Positions 1 through 9,270 of a stretch of DNA of 64,000 bases are shown here, piece by piece. This stretch comes from CAVXZE01 sp964615365. GTDB taxonomy: Bacteria; Myxococcota_A; UBA9160; UBA6930. Location: assembly GCA_964615365.1 (NCBI GenBank), contig CAZTOU010000004.1:62001-126000 (forward strand). The letters are read 5' to 3'. Both the position numbers and the translations under genes were made by a program. The notes under the pieces were generated by a model. The model made no database searches, was not told the origin of the DNA, and saw only the letters and a program-made list of their open reading frames with translations. The stretch's first letter is position 1. Each line of letters starts with the position of its first letter.

Positions 1-1616
1 CGCGTGACCCGGGTGGTCGGGATCCAGATCTGCTGGCGGGAGACCCCATCCGGAGCGACCAGCCAGTCGCCCGCCTCGAGGCGCGAGCTACCCGGGACGA
101 CCGGCTTCATCCCGAGGGATTCGGCGTAGAACTGGAAGCCCCAATGACCCAGGTACCAGACCCGCTCCCGCTCGGGATCCACGCCCAGTGTCGCCAGGTG
201 ATCTGCGGCGCGAAAGACCGCGCCTCGTCGAGCCAGAGCGTCACAGAGATCCGCCGCAAAGAACAGGAGCCCCACGCCGATTCCCCACGCCACGACCCAG
301 CGGAGGGTCCGGCGAACGCCGCCTGCCGGGAGGCTCGCGGCCGCCGCCCTGCCGCACAGGAGAAGCAACACCATCGCGAGGCGGATGACGTGCCGGCTCG
401 CGAGGTAGGTCCAGATCGCGTAGCAGCCGAGCAGCTCGATGAGCAGCCAGCCGACCAGGAAGAGGTCGATCCGCCGGGCTCCGGAAGCGCCCGCCTCCGG
501 CACCTCGGAGACCGCGCGGCCCGTCACCTCTCCCGAACCCCCACGGGCCGCGAACAGGCGCCACCCCACCGCCATCGCGACCAGCATCACGGCGCAGCCG
601 AGCGCCGTGAACACGTACTGCTCGGGGGGAGCGCCCTTTAGCTGTGGGGACATGTGGAGGTGCGGAACCGACTCGGCGGGGAAGAGCGGAATTGCGGCGA
701 ACGCCAGCGAGGCCAGCAGGATCGATCCCGGCACCAGCCAGCGCCGCCCGGGCAGACCGAGAAGACCGAGCGGTGCCGCGACCGGTGCGAGACCGCCGAG
801 GAGAGAGATGAAGCCGAGGCCGAGCAGGCCGATCCCTCGGAGGGAGACGGGACCGGCGCGAACCGCCCGGGCGTACAGGAAGTGGGAGTCGCCGTACTGG
901 AGAAGCATCAGCAGCTCCCACCCGACGAAGACGAAGGCCGCCACCGCGGCGGCGAGCATCGCCATCCGAATCCGCGCGAAGAGCATCCCGTAGGCCAGGA
1001 GAACCGCCACCGCGGTAATCGAGGTCTGCTTCGTCTGCACGGCGAGGCCGGCGAGCAGCCCGGCGGTCACGACCCGTCCCCAGCGGCCCCCATCGCAGGC
1101 GGACATGAACAGCGAGATGGACGCCAGGCTGAGCGCGAGGGCGGGCACGTCGAGCATCAGGTTGAAGGAGGGAAGCACCGCGGGTGACAGCATCATGAGC
1201 CAGAGCAGTGGCCGCTCCAGCCCGCGCGCGAAGCGGACCAGCAGGCAGTGCAGGGAGGCCGCCAGCAGCAGCGCGAAGGGGAACAGCGAGAGCTTCCAGA
1301 GCACCGGCCGCTCCCCGAACACGCTCTGCGCTCCCGCCAACCAGTAGGGCAGCAGCGGCGCAGCGAGCACCTCGAACGCCGGTTGGGGACGATCTCCCCA
1401 GAAGACCTCGAAGCCATACGGGTCTTGCGGGTGCTCTGCGATGTGGGCCGCGTATTGGTAATAGGCCGCGTCGTCGATCGTGAGCGGCTTCACCGCATTC
1501 AGCAGGGTGAGCAGGAGCGCGGCCAGCACGATGGTGCCGCAGGAAGCGATCCGCCACCTTCCGCCCCGGCTCTCCGGGGTGCGCGGCTCCCGCGCACCCG
1601 CTTCGGCCGCGTTCAT
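1..1616 (-). CDS. GT39/ArnT-like polytopic glycosyltransferase (3' end cut by window edge)
   Basis: The reading frame starts at an ATG at 1616 and is open without a stop to the left edge, so at least 538 residues are visible and the C-terminus is missing. After a soluble N-terminus and a first hydrophobic helix (about residues 26-45) comes TIDDAAYYQYA, the acidic loop (Asp48-Asp49) typical of PMT/ArnT-type GT-C enzymes, followed by many hydrophobic segments and a soluble C-terminal part. Such enzymes move a sugar from a polyprenyl-phosphate donor to an acceptor on the outer face of the inner membrane. It lies 7 nt downstream of the DPM1-like gene, which could make its donor. Substrate cannot be told from sequence. 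Confidence 0.8.
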   Translation of the reverse strand, partial: MNAAEAGAREPRTPESRGGRWRIASCGTIVLAALLLTLLNAVKPLTIDDAAYYQYAAHIAEHPQDPYGFEVFWGDRPQPAFEVLAAPLLPYWLAGAQSVFGERPVLWKLSLFPFALLLAASLHCLLVRFARGLERPLLWLMMLSPAVLPSFNLMLDVPALALSLASISLFMSACDGGRWGRVVTAGLLAGLAVQTKQTSITAVAVLLAYGMLFARIRMAMLAAAVAAFVFVGWELLMLLQYGDSHFLYARAVRAGPVSLRGIGLLGLGFISLLGGLAPVAAPLGLLGLPGRRWLVPGSILLASLAFAAIPLFPAESVPHLHMSPQLKGAPPEQYVFTALGCAVMLVAMAVGWRLFAARGGSGEVTGRAVSEVPEAGASGARRIDLFLVGWLLIELLGCYAIWTYLASRHVIRLAMVLLLLCGRAAAASLPAGGVRRTLRWVVAWGIGVGLLFFAADLCDALARRGAVFRAADHLATLGVDPERERVWYLGHWGFQFYAESLGMKPVVPGSSRLEAGDWLVAPDGVSRQQIWIPTTRVT

Positions 1617-1623
1617 GCCGGCT

Positions 1624-2391
1624 TCACCGGCGGCGGCGCAGCGAGGCGCCCACCCGACGGAGCAGCAGGATCCAGGGCCGCCACACCGACTCGACTACCA
1701 CCCGGTGGTCCATCTTCGACCTGCCCAGCTGTCGATCCTCGTAGACGATCGGAACCTCCCCGATACTGAATCCACCCGCGATCACCATCTCGAGCAGCTC
1801 GACGAGGAAGGCGTATCCATTGGACGTGGAACCCTCGACGTCGATGCTGCGCAACACCTCGCTCCGGTAGGCGCGGTAGCCGCTGGTCCGATCGTTGATC
1901 CGAGAGGGGAGCAGCAGCTTGACGTAGAGGTTCGCCGCCCGGCTCACCATCAGCCGCCACAGGCTCCAATTGAGAATCCGTACGCCCGAGAGATAGCGGG
2001 AGCCGATCACCACATCGTGGGCGGCCAGACCGGAGAGGAGGTCGGGGAGCGCGCCGGGGTCGTGGGAGAAATCGGCGTCCATCGAGACGACCGCATCGGG
2101 GTCTCTCCGGAGCGCCGCCCGGAAGCCCGCGACGAAGGCGGAGCCGTAGCCGAGCTTCGCCGGCCGGCTCACCAGCTCGACACGCCCGGGAAATGCGGAC
2201 GCCACCTCTTCCACCGCCTTCGCCGTTCCGTCGGGCGACGCATCGTCGACGACAACGACGGCGAGCTGGTCGTCCTGGCGAAGCAGCTCGGGGAGCAGTC
2301 GCCGCACGTTCTCGCACTCGTTGTAGGTGGCCAGCACCACCGTCGTGCGCTGCGGTCGATTACTGGCGTCTCCGGGGCGGGAAGCGTTCAT
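1624..2391 (-). CDS. GT2 polyprenyl-phosphate mannosyltransferase (DPM1-like)
   Basis: A 255-residue soluble GT2 (GT-A fold) protein. VVLATYNE near the N-terminus, DDASPDGT (about 49-56) and MDADFSHDP (DAD at about 105-107) are the nucleotide-sugar and metal motifs of the dolichol-phosphate-mannose synthase group. No C-terminal membrane helices are present, as in the short catalytic DPM1 form. By family it charges a polyprenyl phosphate with a hexose, usually mannose, on the cytoplasmic face. It is the third gene of a four-gene minus-strand operon that also holds an Alg5-like GT2 and two GT-C proteins. Start ATG at 2391. Confidence 0.85.
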   Translation of the reverse strand: MNASRPGDASNRPQRTTVVLATYNECENVRRLLPELLRQDDQLAVVVVDDASPDGTAKAVEEVASAFPGRVELVSRPAKLGYGSAFVAGFRAALRRDPDAVVSMDADFSHDPGALPDLLSGLAAHDVVIGSRYLSGVRILNWSLWRLMVSRAANLYVKLLLPSRINDRTSGYRAYRSEVLRSIDVEGSTSNGYAFLVELLEMVIAGGFSIGEVPIVYEDRQLGRSKMDHRVVVESVWRPWILLLRRVGASLRRRR

Positions 2392-2501
2392 TCGGCCGGG
2401 TCACTCCGGCGCGGGTTGGAGACGGGCGAGAGTCGAGCTGGATTCCCGGCGCATCGAGAAGTGGAAGGACTGTAGCAGCTCGGAGCGGCCTGCACTTCTT
2501 C

Positions 2502-4070
2502 TCACGGCTCTCGCTCCAGCACGGCGTAGGCGTGGCCGCGCCACAGGAGCTTCCGGATCTCCGCTTCGCTCACGCCCGAAACGTCCACGATGGCTGGATC
2601 CGGCGGCGTCCGATGGGTGCTGCACAGATACCGGATCCGGTAGCCGCCGCGCCGGTAGCGAGCTCGATCGATCCCCCACCACAGATCCAGGTTCGGCTTC
2701 ATCCACGCCGCGATCAGGTCGGGTTTCCTCGCCATCACGTAGCGCGGGTCGAACTTGTTGTGCCCGATGCGGAAGCCGGACCTGGCATCGCCGTGGGCGA
2801 TGTGTTCGTCGTTGAGCCCCAGCATGTCGATGGTCCGCAGCCCGGAGAAGAAGGGCACCTTCCCGGCGGCGTCGATGGCGAGGACGGCATCCGGGTGCTG
2901 CTCGCGCAGGTGTCGTCCAAGCGTCTCCCAGCGGTCGTACTTGACCGTCTGATACGCCATCCGGTCGTCGGCGAACAGCGCCGTCAGATTCGCGGCCCCG
3001 AGCACCCCCAGCAGCAGCGCGAACCGAGCCATCGCCAGCGGCCTCCCGCTCGGTCCCTGCGCCCAGCGCAGCGCCAGGGAGACGCCCATCAGGAAGATCG
3101 GCAGCAGGAAGCGATCGAAGAGCACGTCACCGCCGAGGTACACGAAGTAGCCGACCCAGACGATGCCGAAGTAGGCCTCGAACGGCAGGCGCTCGAGGGC
3201 TCGAAAGCCGCGCTGTGCGAACGACCAGACCGCGTAGCCCGCGAGGATGGCGATGTGGACGACCAGTCCCTGTAGCCTGCCCACCTGCCAGAGCGCTTCG
3301 AGCCCGGCCCACACGCGGCTCTGGAGGTCGCCGGACACCTTCACGTAGTAGGTGTTGGGCAGCGGGTACCCGTAGTACCAGAGCCGCCACGCGACGAGGA
3401 GGCACAGGGTGAGAGCTGCCGCCGCCCCGATTCCGAGGGCGAGCCGGCGGCGGCCGCGGAGCAGGCAGAACCCCGCCGCGAGCAGCGGGATCAGAAAGCC
3501 GTCGGCCCGCGAGAGCACCGCGACCGCTGCGAGCGCGGCGAGGACCCACCCCGCACGCCGGTCTCCCGTCTCGATCGCCACCTCCAGCGCCCCCCACGTG
3601 AGCAGCAGCAGCAGCAGCACGAGGGGAGTCTCCATTCCCGATCCGGTCCAGATCCACACCGATGGGGTGAGCGAGAACAGGGCGACTGCCGCGAGGGGTC
3701 CGTAGCCGCGCAGCGTCCTCCGCGCAATCCAGAGGAACGCGAGGTAGGCGAGCGCGATCAACAGCAGGTTGAGGCAGACGGAGAAGCCGTATGCCTGGTC
3801 GTGGGGCAGGAAGACGAGCCCTGCGGAGATCATGAGGACGTAGAGCAGATTGGAGTAGCCCTCGACGTACTCGCCCGGGTTGAACACCAGCCCCTGCCCC
3901 GACACCAGGTTGCTCGCGTAGCGGTACGAGATGAAGGCGTCGTCCGCGCCGAGGGCGTGGCCGGAGAGATCGTGGTCGAAGTAACCGAAGCCGACCTGCC
4001 CGAGAGTGCCGCCGATCAGCAGCAGCAGCGGAGCGAGCTGAAGCAGAACCGAGCGGGTGCGCCTCTTCAT
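2502..4070 (-). CDS. AftB-like polytopic GT-C glycosyltransferase
   Basis: A 522-residue membrane protein. The start at 4070 is chosen because its ATGA overlaps the stop of the upstream GT2; longer in-frame starts run into that gene and give a Pro/Arg-rich, shadow-like extension. After the first helix come GADDAFISYRYA (Asp43-Asp44) and VFNPGEYVEGYSN, the first-loop signature of the AftB-type arabinofuranosyltransferase group and related bacterial GT-C proteins. About ten further hydrophobic stretches follow, then a soluble C-terminal portion. It probably uses a polyprenyl-phosphate sugar at the periplasmic face. The sugar need not be arabinose; the motif only places it in the superfamily. 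Confidence 0.8.
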   Translation of the reverse strand: MKRRTRSVLLQLAPLLLLIGGTLGQVGFGYFDHDLSGHALGADDAFISYRYASNLVSGQGLVFNPGEYVEGYSNLLYVLMISAGLVFLPHDQAYGFSVCLNLLLIALAYLAFLWIARRTLRGYGPLAAVALFSLTPSVWIWTGSGMETPLVLLLLLLTWGALEVAIETGDRRAGWVLAALAAVAVLSRADGFLIPLLAAGFCLLRGRRRLALGIGAAAALTLCLLVAWRLWYYGYPLPNTYYVKVSGDLQSRVWAGLEALWQVGRLQGLVVHIAILAGYAVWSFAQRGFRALERLPFEAYFGIVWVGYFVYLGGDVLFDRFLLPIFLMGVSLALRWAQGPSGRPLAMARFALLLGVLGAANLTALFADDRMAYQTVKYDRWETLGRHLREQHPDAVLAIDAAGKVPFFSGLRTIDMLGLNDEHIAHGDARSGFRIGHNKFDPRYVMARKPDLIAAWMKPNLDLWWGIDRARYRRGGYRIRYLCSTHRTPPDPAIVDVSGVSEAEIRKLLWRGHAYAVLEREP

Positions 4071-4864
4071 CGAGCTGCGGCTCTCCTCCTCGCCCATGCC
4101 GAGCCTCGCCGCAGATGGAGGAGGTAGATCCGCAGGAGGTCGCGCGGAACCAGCAGGAGATCCACGGGTCGGATCTTCGAGCCACGCACGTCGTGCCATA
4201 CGCGGAGGGGAATCTCGTAGATGATTTGCTCGAGAGGGAGGTCATCCTCCTGCTGCATGGATCGAAGACGTGCGAGGATCTCCACGTCGAAGACCCAGCT
4301 GGTGCGAAACGGAGCTTCGAAGACCCTGCGAAGCCGCTCGCTCTTCCGGAACAGCTTCGCCCCGCACTGGGTGTCGTAGATGGCGAGATCCAGCATCCAC
4401 GACGCCACCGTCGCGAAGACGCGACCCAGGTAGTGACGAATCACGCGGCGATGGATGCTTCGGCCCAGCAGATTCACCCGCGCACCGAAGACCAGCTCGA
4501 TCCTGGAATCGCGCTCGAGCACCTCCCAGAAGCTGGGGATCTCCTCGAGGGGCGTGGAGAGGTCCGCGTCCCAGTAGCCCACGTAGGGCGCCAGATCGAG
4601 AGCCCGGAGGACGCCTCTTCGGACCGCCTCCGCCTTTCCTCGATTCATCGCCAATTCCAGGAGCTCGAAGCTCTCGGGGAGGGCCTGCTGAAGACCCGCG
4701 AGCAGCTCGCGGGTTCCGTCCGTGCTCCCGTCGTCCACCATGATGAAACGGATCGACGGGTGCTCGCGCGAGAAATCCAGGAACTTCTCTCGCGCCAGGC
4801 GTTCCGCCTCGTTGAAGCACGGAACCACCACCGCCGCCTTCACCTGTTCCGACATGGCGAGCAT
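4067..4864 (-). CDS. GT2 dolichyl-phosphate glucose synthase-like (Alg5-like)
   Basis: A 265-residue GT2 protein with VVVPCFNEAERL at the N-terminus, MVDDGSTDGT (about 42-51) and GYWDADLSTPLEEI (metal-binding DAD near residue 99), a close match to the Alg5/dolichyl-phosphate beta-glucosyltransferase signature DADLSTP. It should transfer a hexose from a nucleotide sugar to a polyprenyl phosphate in the cytoplasm. It is the first gene of the minus-strand operon and overlaps the next gene by ATGA. The true start may be ATG at 4855 (MSEQ) rather than 4864. Together with the DPM1-like gene, the operon carries two different lipid-sugar synthases and two GT-C acceptors. Confidence 0.85.
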   Translation of the reverse strand: MLAMSEQVKAAVVVPCFNEAERLAREKFLDFSREHPSIRFIMVDDGSTDGTRELLAGLQQALPESFELLELAMNRGKAEAVRRGVLRALDLAPYVGYWDADLSTPLEEIPSFWEVLERDSRIELVFGARVNLLGRSIHRRVIRHYLGRVFATVASWMLDLAIYDTQCGAKLFRKSERLRRVFEAPFRTSWVFDVEILARLRSMQQEDDLPLEQIIYEIPLRVWHDVRGSKIRPVDLLLVPRDLLRIYLLHLRRGSAWARRRAAAR

Positions 4865-5018
4865 ATCATCTCGTCAACTTCACCCCGTGGCAAGGCAGGG
4901 CCGGAGAGAATCGGCGCCGCGGTAGAGAGGCGCCGCCTCTGAAGCCCGATTCGGCGCGAGGCTGGTGTAACATGAGCGCGCAGCTGCCCACTGGCTGCGG
5001 AGGATCGACGGCGCCTCG

Positions 5019-7298
5019 ATGGCCCCTTCCCGCAAGCTTCTCGCGGTGTCCCTGCTCGTGCTCGGGGCCTTCGTCGCCACTGCGGGACTGACGCGCCCCC
5101 GAACCAACGACCTCTTCATCCACCTCACGACCGGGGCGCTGATCCTCGACGAGCATCGCGTCCCACGGGTGGACCGCTACTCCTTCACGGCGGCGGGTGA
5201 GCGCTACGTCGCCCACGAGTGGCTCGCCGCCAGCTTCTACGCGCTGGGTGAGCGCACGGCGGGCACCGTCGGGGCGATCGCAGCTTCCAAGCTGCTGCCC
5301 GGAATCGCGATCTTCGCCGCCCTGGTCGCCGCCCTGTGGACCTGCGGTGCCGACCGGTCGATTGCCCTCGCCTTGGCGGTTCCCGTCTTCGCGCTCGCGC
5401 GCAACCGCATGACGCAGGACCGGCCCGAGCTACTCGCCATCGCGCTGCTTCTGGTCCTGATCTGGCTCCTGCTGCGGGACCACCGAAGAGCGCAGGAGGG
5501 CCGCCCCGACCGGGTCGTCTACTGGGCGGTCCCGATTGCCGCCCTGTGGGCGAACCTACACGCCTCCTTCCCGCTCGGGGTGGCGGCCGTGCTCGTTTTC
5601 GCGGGAGCGCGATGGGCGGACGACCTGCTGGAAGCACGGGATGCGAGAGCCCGTCTCGTACGAGCCGCGGGTGTGATGGGAGGTCTCGTCACCGCGGCCC
5701 TGCTCGCCACCCTCTCGCCTCGAGCATTCTCGATCCCCGCCGCCCTCGGCGTCGCCGTCGTGGCGCTCCTCTTTGCCATGGATGGCACGGTGCCGCTCTT
5801 CGAGCAGAGCGACAAGGCGGCGCGCAATCGGCCGCTACGCCTCCTGGTGCTCGCGGCGGTCATGACCGGCGCCGTGATTCTGAATCCTCGGTGGGCGGAG
5901 ATCTACCTCTTTCCCTTCGAGTTCACGGCGGGTGTCAATGTCGTGACCGAGCGCATCGCCGAGTGGAAGCCGCTGCTCCAGGCGCCGAACTGGAGCGAGT
6001 CGCTGGAGACGTCGCTGTACCTGGTCTATCTGGCCACCTGGGCGGCCGCACTGGCCCTGGCGACGGCCCGCGGCTGCCTGGGGCGACTCGAGCTCGCCCT
6101 CCTCCTCGTCTTCGGAGTCCTTCCGCTGCGCCACATGCGCTGGATGGCGCTCTTCGCCCTCGCCACTACTCCTGCACTCGCGGTGACGCTCACTCGGGCG
6201 CGGGCGGCGGTGCACGAGGGCATTCGCCCTCTGCCAATTCGCCTCGCCGCGAGCTCGGTCTTTGCAGCCGCGAGCGTGGCGGCCCTCTCCCTGTGCCTGT
6301 ACTTGAACCTGCGGGGACGCCCCGACCTGGTCTTCACCGCGGTGCTGTCGGCAAGCGCCGTCTGCGCCGGTACTGCCATCGCGCTGGCCGCCTGGCCGCG
6401 TTCCAGCCGACGGATCGGGATGGGGATCGCGGGTGCGGCGTGTGCGGTACTCACCGTCCTCGCTCTGGCCCACGGGATCCCCGGCGCGCGCGGCCGGCGC
6501 TTCGAGCCCGGCTTTCAGCTCCGCGGCCTCGAGCGCGTGTGGGGGACGCTCGAGAACTCGGCCGATTCGATCGAGTTCATGCGTCGCAACGAGGTTTCGG
6601 GGCGACTGCTGACGCAATACGACTGGGCCGGCTACGCCATCCACGAGCTGTGGCCCGCGGTGCGTGTCTTTCTCGACTCGCGGAGCGAGGTCTACGGCGA
6701 CGAGCTCCTCTCTCTCCTGCTCGAGATGCGATACCGCCCGCAGTCGACCCGCCGCGCACTGCGCGAGTACGACGTCGACCTGATCCTCGTCCGCTACCGC
6801 GCCTACCCCTTCCCGAATCGGATGAGCTTCAATGCCGGCACCCTCGACGTGATCGAGGACGATCCGGATTGGGGACTGCTCTTTCTCGACGACGCGGCCG
6901 TGCTCTACGCCCGCCGCGACGCCCACCGCGCCTATCCCCTGCCTCCCTTCCTCGAGGGCCTGCGGCCGCGCGGCCTGACCGCGGAGACGCTCTCCTCCCC
7001 CAACCCGGAGCTGGAGGCCGTCCTGCGCCAGGCCCGCGACCGGGCTCCCCAGGCGGCGATCCCGCGGTTTGCCCTCGCCTCGCTCCTCCACGCGCGCGGG
7101 GCCGACGCAGAGGCGCATCGAGAGCTCGAGACCGCATGGGAGGCCAACCCTCTGCAACCCGCGGCGCCCTTCCTGGCCGCCGAGCTCGCCCGGGCGAGGG
7201 GAGCCGACGAGGCCGCGCGGCGCTGGTACGAACGGACCCTGGACGCCGCTCCTGGCTGGAAGACCGCGCGCAGGCGCCTGCAGAGCTTGCGGCGGTAG
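5019..7298 (+). CDS. Large polytopic membrane protein with C-terminal TPR-like tail
   Basis: A 759-residue protein. The first half is a series of hydrophobic helices. The first periplasmic loop contains NDLFIHLTTGALILDEHRVP and then VDRYSFT and HEWL, a pattern common to a family of uncharacterised bacterial GT-C-like membrane proteins. From about residue 520 a soluble domain follows, and the last 90 or so residues look like two to three TPR helices (Ala- and Leu-rich, for example RWYERTLDAAPGW). No catalytic motif can be named with certainty. It stands alone on the plus strand, divergent from the GT operon and convergent with a sulfatase-like gene 48 bp away. Start ATG at 5019. Confidence 0.7.
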   Translation: MAPSRKLLAVSLLVLGAFVATAGLTRPRTNDLFIHLTTGALILDEHRVPRVDRYSFTAAGERYVAHEWLAASFYALGERTAGTVGAIAASKLLPGIAIFAALVAALWTCGADRSIALALAVPVFALARNRMTQDRPELLAIALLLVLIWLLLRDHRRAQEGRPDRVVYWAVPIAALWANLHASFPLGVAAVLVFAGARWADDLLEARDARARLVRAAGVMGGLVTAALLATLSPRAFSIPAALGVAVVALLFAMDGTVPLFEQSDKAARNRPLRLLVLAAVMTGAVILNPRWAEIYLFPFEFTAGVNVVTERIAEWKPLLQAPNWSESLETSLYLVYLATWAAALALATARGCLGRLELALLLVFGVLPLRHMRWMALFALATTPALAVTLTRARAAVHEGIRPLPIRLAASSVFAAASVAALSLCLYLNLRGRPDLVFTAVLSASAVCAGTAIALAAWPRSSRRIGMGIAGAACAVLTVLALAHGIPGARGRRFEPGFQLRGLERVWGTLENSADSIEFMRRNEVSGRLLTQYDWAGYAIHELWPAVRVFLDSRSEVYGDELLSLLLEMRYRPQSTRRALREYDVDLILVRYRAYPFPNRMSFNAGTLDVIEDDPDWGLLFLDDAAVLYARRDAHRAYPLPPFLEGLRPRGLTAETLSSPNPELEAVLRQARDRAPQAAIPRFALASLLHARGADAEAHRELETAWEANPLQPAAPFLAAELARARGADEAARRWYERTLDAAPGWKTARRRLQSLRR

Positions 7299-7346
7299 CC
7301 GCGCCGAGAGGGTTCGGAGAGCGGCCCCGGAGGGTGCCGACCCGGC

Positions 7347-9011
7347 CTACTCGATGTAGCCGAGGCTGCGAAGGCGAGATTCGACCCGGCGTTGCTCCTC
7401 GCTGCCTCGGGGCTCCGGCGCTCGCACCGTGGGCATCTCGGCCAGATGGCGGTCGAGCTCGGATGAGAGGCGGGCCACGATCTCCGGATGGTGCCGGCCC
7501 AGATCCTTCGCCTCGAGGGGATCGGTCGCCAGGTCGAAGAGCTCGTACCGCGGGCCGCCGGTCTCCGGGATCCGGATCAGCTTCCAGCGCCCCTCTCGGA
7601 CGGACCACCATCGATCGGCGAGAATCGGAAGCTGCTCGAGTGCGCCTTCGAGCTCGGCGACCACGCGAGGATGGTCTGCTGCCACGTCGTTCTGCAGCGC
7701 GCGATCCGTGGGAGCCCGGTAGAGCCGGGATCCGGTCTCGGTGCGCACCAGCACCCACGGGCCGCGGCGCAGATAGCGAAAGGCCTCTTCACCCGAGCGG
7801 CGCCCCCCCAGCAGACGGATCGGGTTCTGCGGAAGGAGGGAGGAGCCGCTCTGTGCGAAGAGCAGCCTCTCCTCCGGAGCCGGCGCGCGGGCGGTCTCGA
7901 TGAGCAGCGCGCTCTGGTCGAGCCCCTCGACGGCTACCGCCTCTGGCGGGGTGACGCCCAGAAGCGACAGGACGGTGGGAGACACGTCGAGCAGGGTCAC
8001 CGGAGTGGCGATGGTCCGCCCGCCCGGTATCCGTCCGGGCATCGTGAAGATCAATGGAACACGGATCGTCGCCTGATAGACGAAGTCGCCGTGCTCGTAG
8101 TAGTAGCCGTGCTCTCCGAGGCTCTCGCCGTGGTCGGAGGTAAAGACGATCAGTGTGTGCTCTGCGTCCGAACGGGCGCGAACCGCAGCGAGCAATCGCT
8201 CCATCATGGCGTCGACGTAGTGGATCTCGTCGTCGTAGAGCGGACTGAGCTTGGGCTTCCAGCGGGCGGCTTCGCCGTTCAGGTTGAAGAAGATGGTGGC
8301 GCCGACCGGCTTCCAGCGAGCCGCCTGTCTGTAGAACCCGAGCCCCTCGCGGTTTGCGGGCGAGACGTAGTCCTGGGGAGGAGCGTAGATCCAATGAGGA
8401 TCCTTGTAGTGGACCCAGAGGAAGTACGGACCGTCCTTCGCCTCTCCCAGCAGATCGATGGCCGCCAGGGTCACCGCCTCGGCCTTGCCATGACGGCGCC
8501 GGCCGCCACCGGGATCGGCGAAACGCTCCCGCAGCTCCGAGACTCCGACGAAGTGCTCGAATCCCTGGTCGAAGCCCTGATCGCGGTCCACGATGCCGTT
8601 TCCCGTGACGCCGAGGGTGTGGTAGCCGGCCTCCCGCAGGATCTCCGCGAGCGTGAGCTCCTCGTTCGCCATGCGTTCACCGACCTCGAGCACGCCGTGG
8701 GCCCGGGGGCTCCGGGACGTGAAGAGTGACGCGAAGGCCTGGGTGGTGCGCGGGAGCGGTGTCGAGGCATCCGCGAAGACCACACCCTCGGCTGCCAGTT
8801 GGTCGGTGGTGGGCGTTGCGGAGAGCTCGTAGCCGTAGGCACCGAGACGATCCGCTCGCAGGGTGTCGACGGAGATGATCAGCAGATTCGGGGGTCCGGA
8901 GGGCGGAGTGGGGCAACCCGCGAGCAGAGCGAGTCCCAGCGACAGCTCGAAGAGAGCGCGGGAACGACGCCTCCCCGGAACGCACGAGTGCAGAGCCCTG
9001 GCCCGGGTCAT
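7347..9011 (-). CDS. Sulfatase-like (alkaline phosphatase superfamily) lipoprotein, Thr nucleophile type
   Basis: 554 residues. The N-terminus has a signal with lipobox LLAGC (Cys33), so it is probably a membrane-anchored lipoprotein. Metal-site motifs are SVDTLRADRLGAYGY (Asp49) and TSDHGESLGEHG. At the place where sulfatases have C-x-P-x-R the sequence is TTQAFASLFTS, giving Thr89 as the candidate nucleophile and Gln in place of Pro, so it is unlikely to be a formylglycine sulfatase. It ends with LRSLGYIE, a tail shared by all seven family members here. The start ATG at 9011 is preceded by a GAGGA ribosome site. Thr-type members of this superfamily include phosphoethanolamine and phosphoglycerol transferases; the actual reaction is unknown. 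Confidence 0.85.
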   Translation of the reverse strand: MTRARALHSCVPGRRRSRALFELSLGLALLAGCPTPPSGPPNLLIISVDTLRADRLGAYGYELSATPTTDQLAAEGVVFADASTPLPRTTQAFASLFTSRSPRAHGVLEVGERMANEELTLAEILREAGYHTLGVTGNGIVDRDQGFDQGFEHFVGVSELRERFADPGGGRRRHGKAEAVTLAAIDLLGEAKDGPYFLWVHYKDPHWIYAPPQDYVSPANREGLGFYRQAARWKPVGATIFFNLNGEAARWKPKLSPLYDDEIHYVDAMMERLLAAVRARSDAEHTLIVFTSDHGESLGEHGYYYEHGDFVYQATIRVPLIFTMPGRIPGGRTIATPVTLLDVSPTVLSLLGVTPPEAVAVEGLDQSALLIETARAPAPEERLLFAQSGSSLLPQNPIRLLGGRRSGEEAFRYLRRGPWVLVRTETGSRLYRAPTDRALQNDVAADHPRVVAELEGALEQLPILADRWWSVREGRWKLIRIPETGGPRYELFDLATDPLEAKDLGRHHPEIVARLSSELDRHLAEMPTVRAPEPRGSEEQRRVESRLRSLGYIE

Positions 9012-9230
9012 TCACGATTCCTCATCGACCACCCGGACTGGTGATCTGCCGCATCGCACCCCTCTTCCCGCTGCGCGGCACCGTCCGGCGGTCTCTCGCC
9101 CCCGCGCCTGGAGAGTGCCCGCGATCCCGTACCAGAGGACGCCGGGCGGCAGTCTATCACAGCCCCGCTCCCCGGCTGCGACGCCGACGGAACGAAAGCC
9201 CGTGGGCATCCTTCGAACCGGTGGGTGGTA

Positions 9231-9259
9231 TTGACGCGGGTCGCGGCGAATTCGAGAAT
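9231..9259 (+). promoter_or_regulatory. Weak candidate sigma-70-type promoter for the gene at 9271
   Basis: TTGACG (9231-9236), a 17-nt gap, then GAGAAT (9254-9259) lie just upstream of the ATG at 9271, inside the 259-nt divergent gap between the sulfatase-like gene and this gene. The -10 match is poor and the predicted transcript would be almost leaderless, so this is only a candidate. Confidence 0.2.
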
Positions 9260-9270
9260 ACCTGCCCAGA

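Noticed and set aside
7299..7346. Terminator between convergent genes at 7298 and 7347
   Set aside because: GC-rich but no clean stem with a T tail could be drawn.
5336..7903. Open frame of 855 codons on the plus strand
   Set aside because: Shifted frame of the membrane-TPR gene, running into a gene on the other strand; Arg/Pro/Gly-rich without hydrophobic segments.
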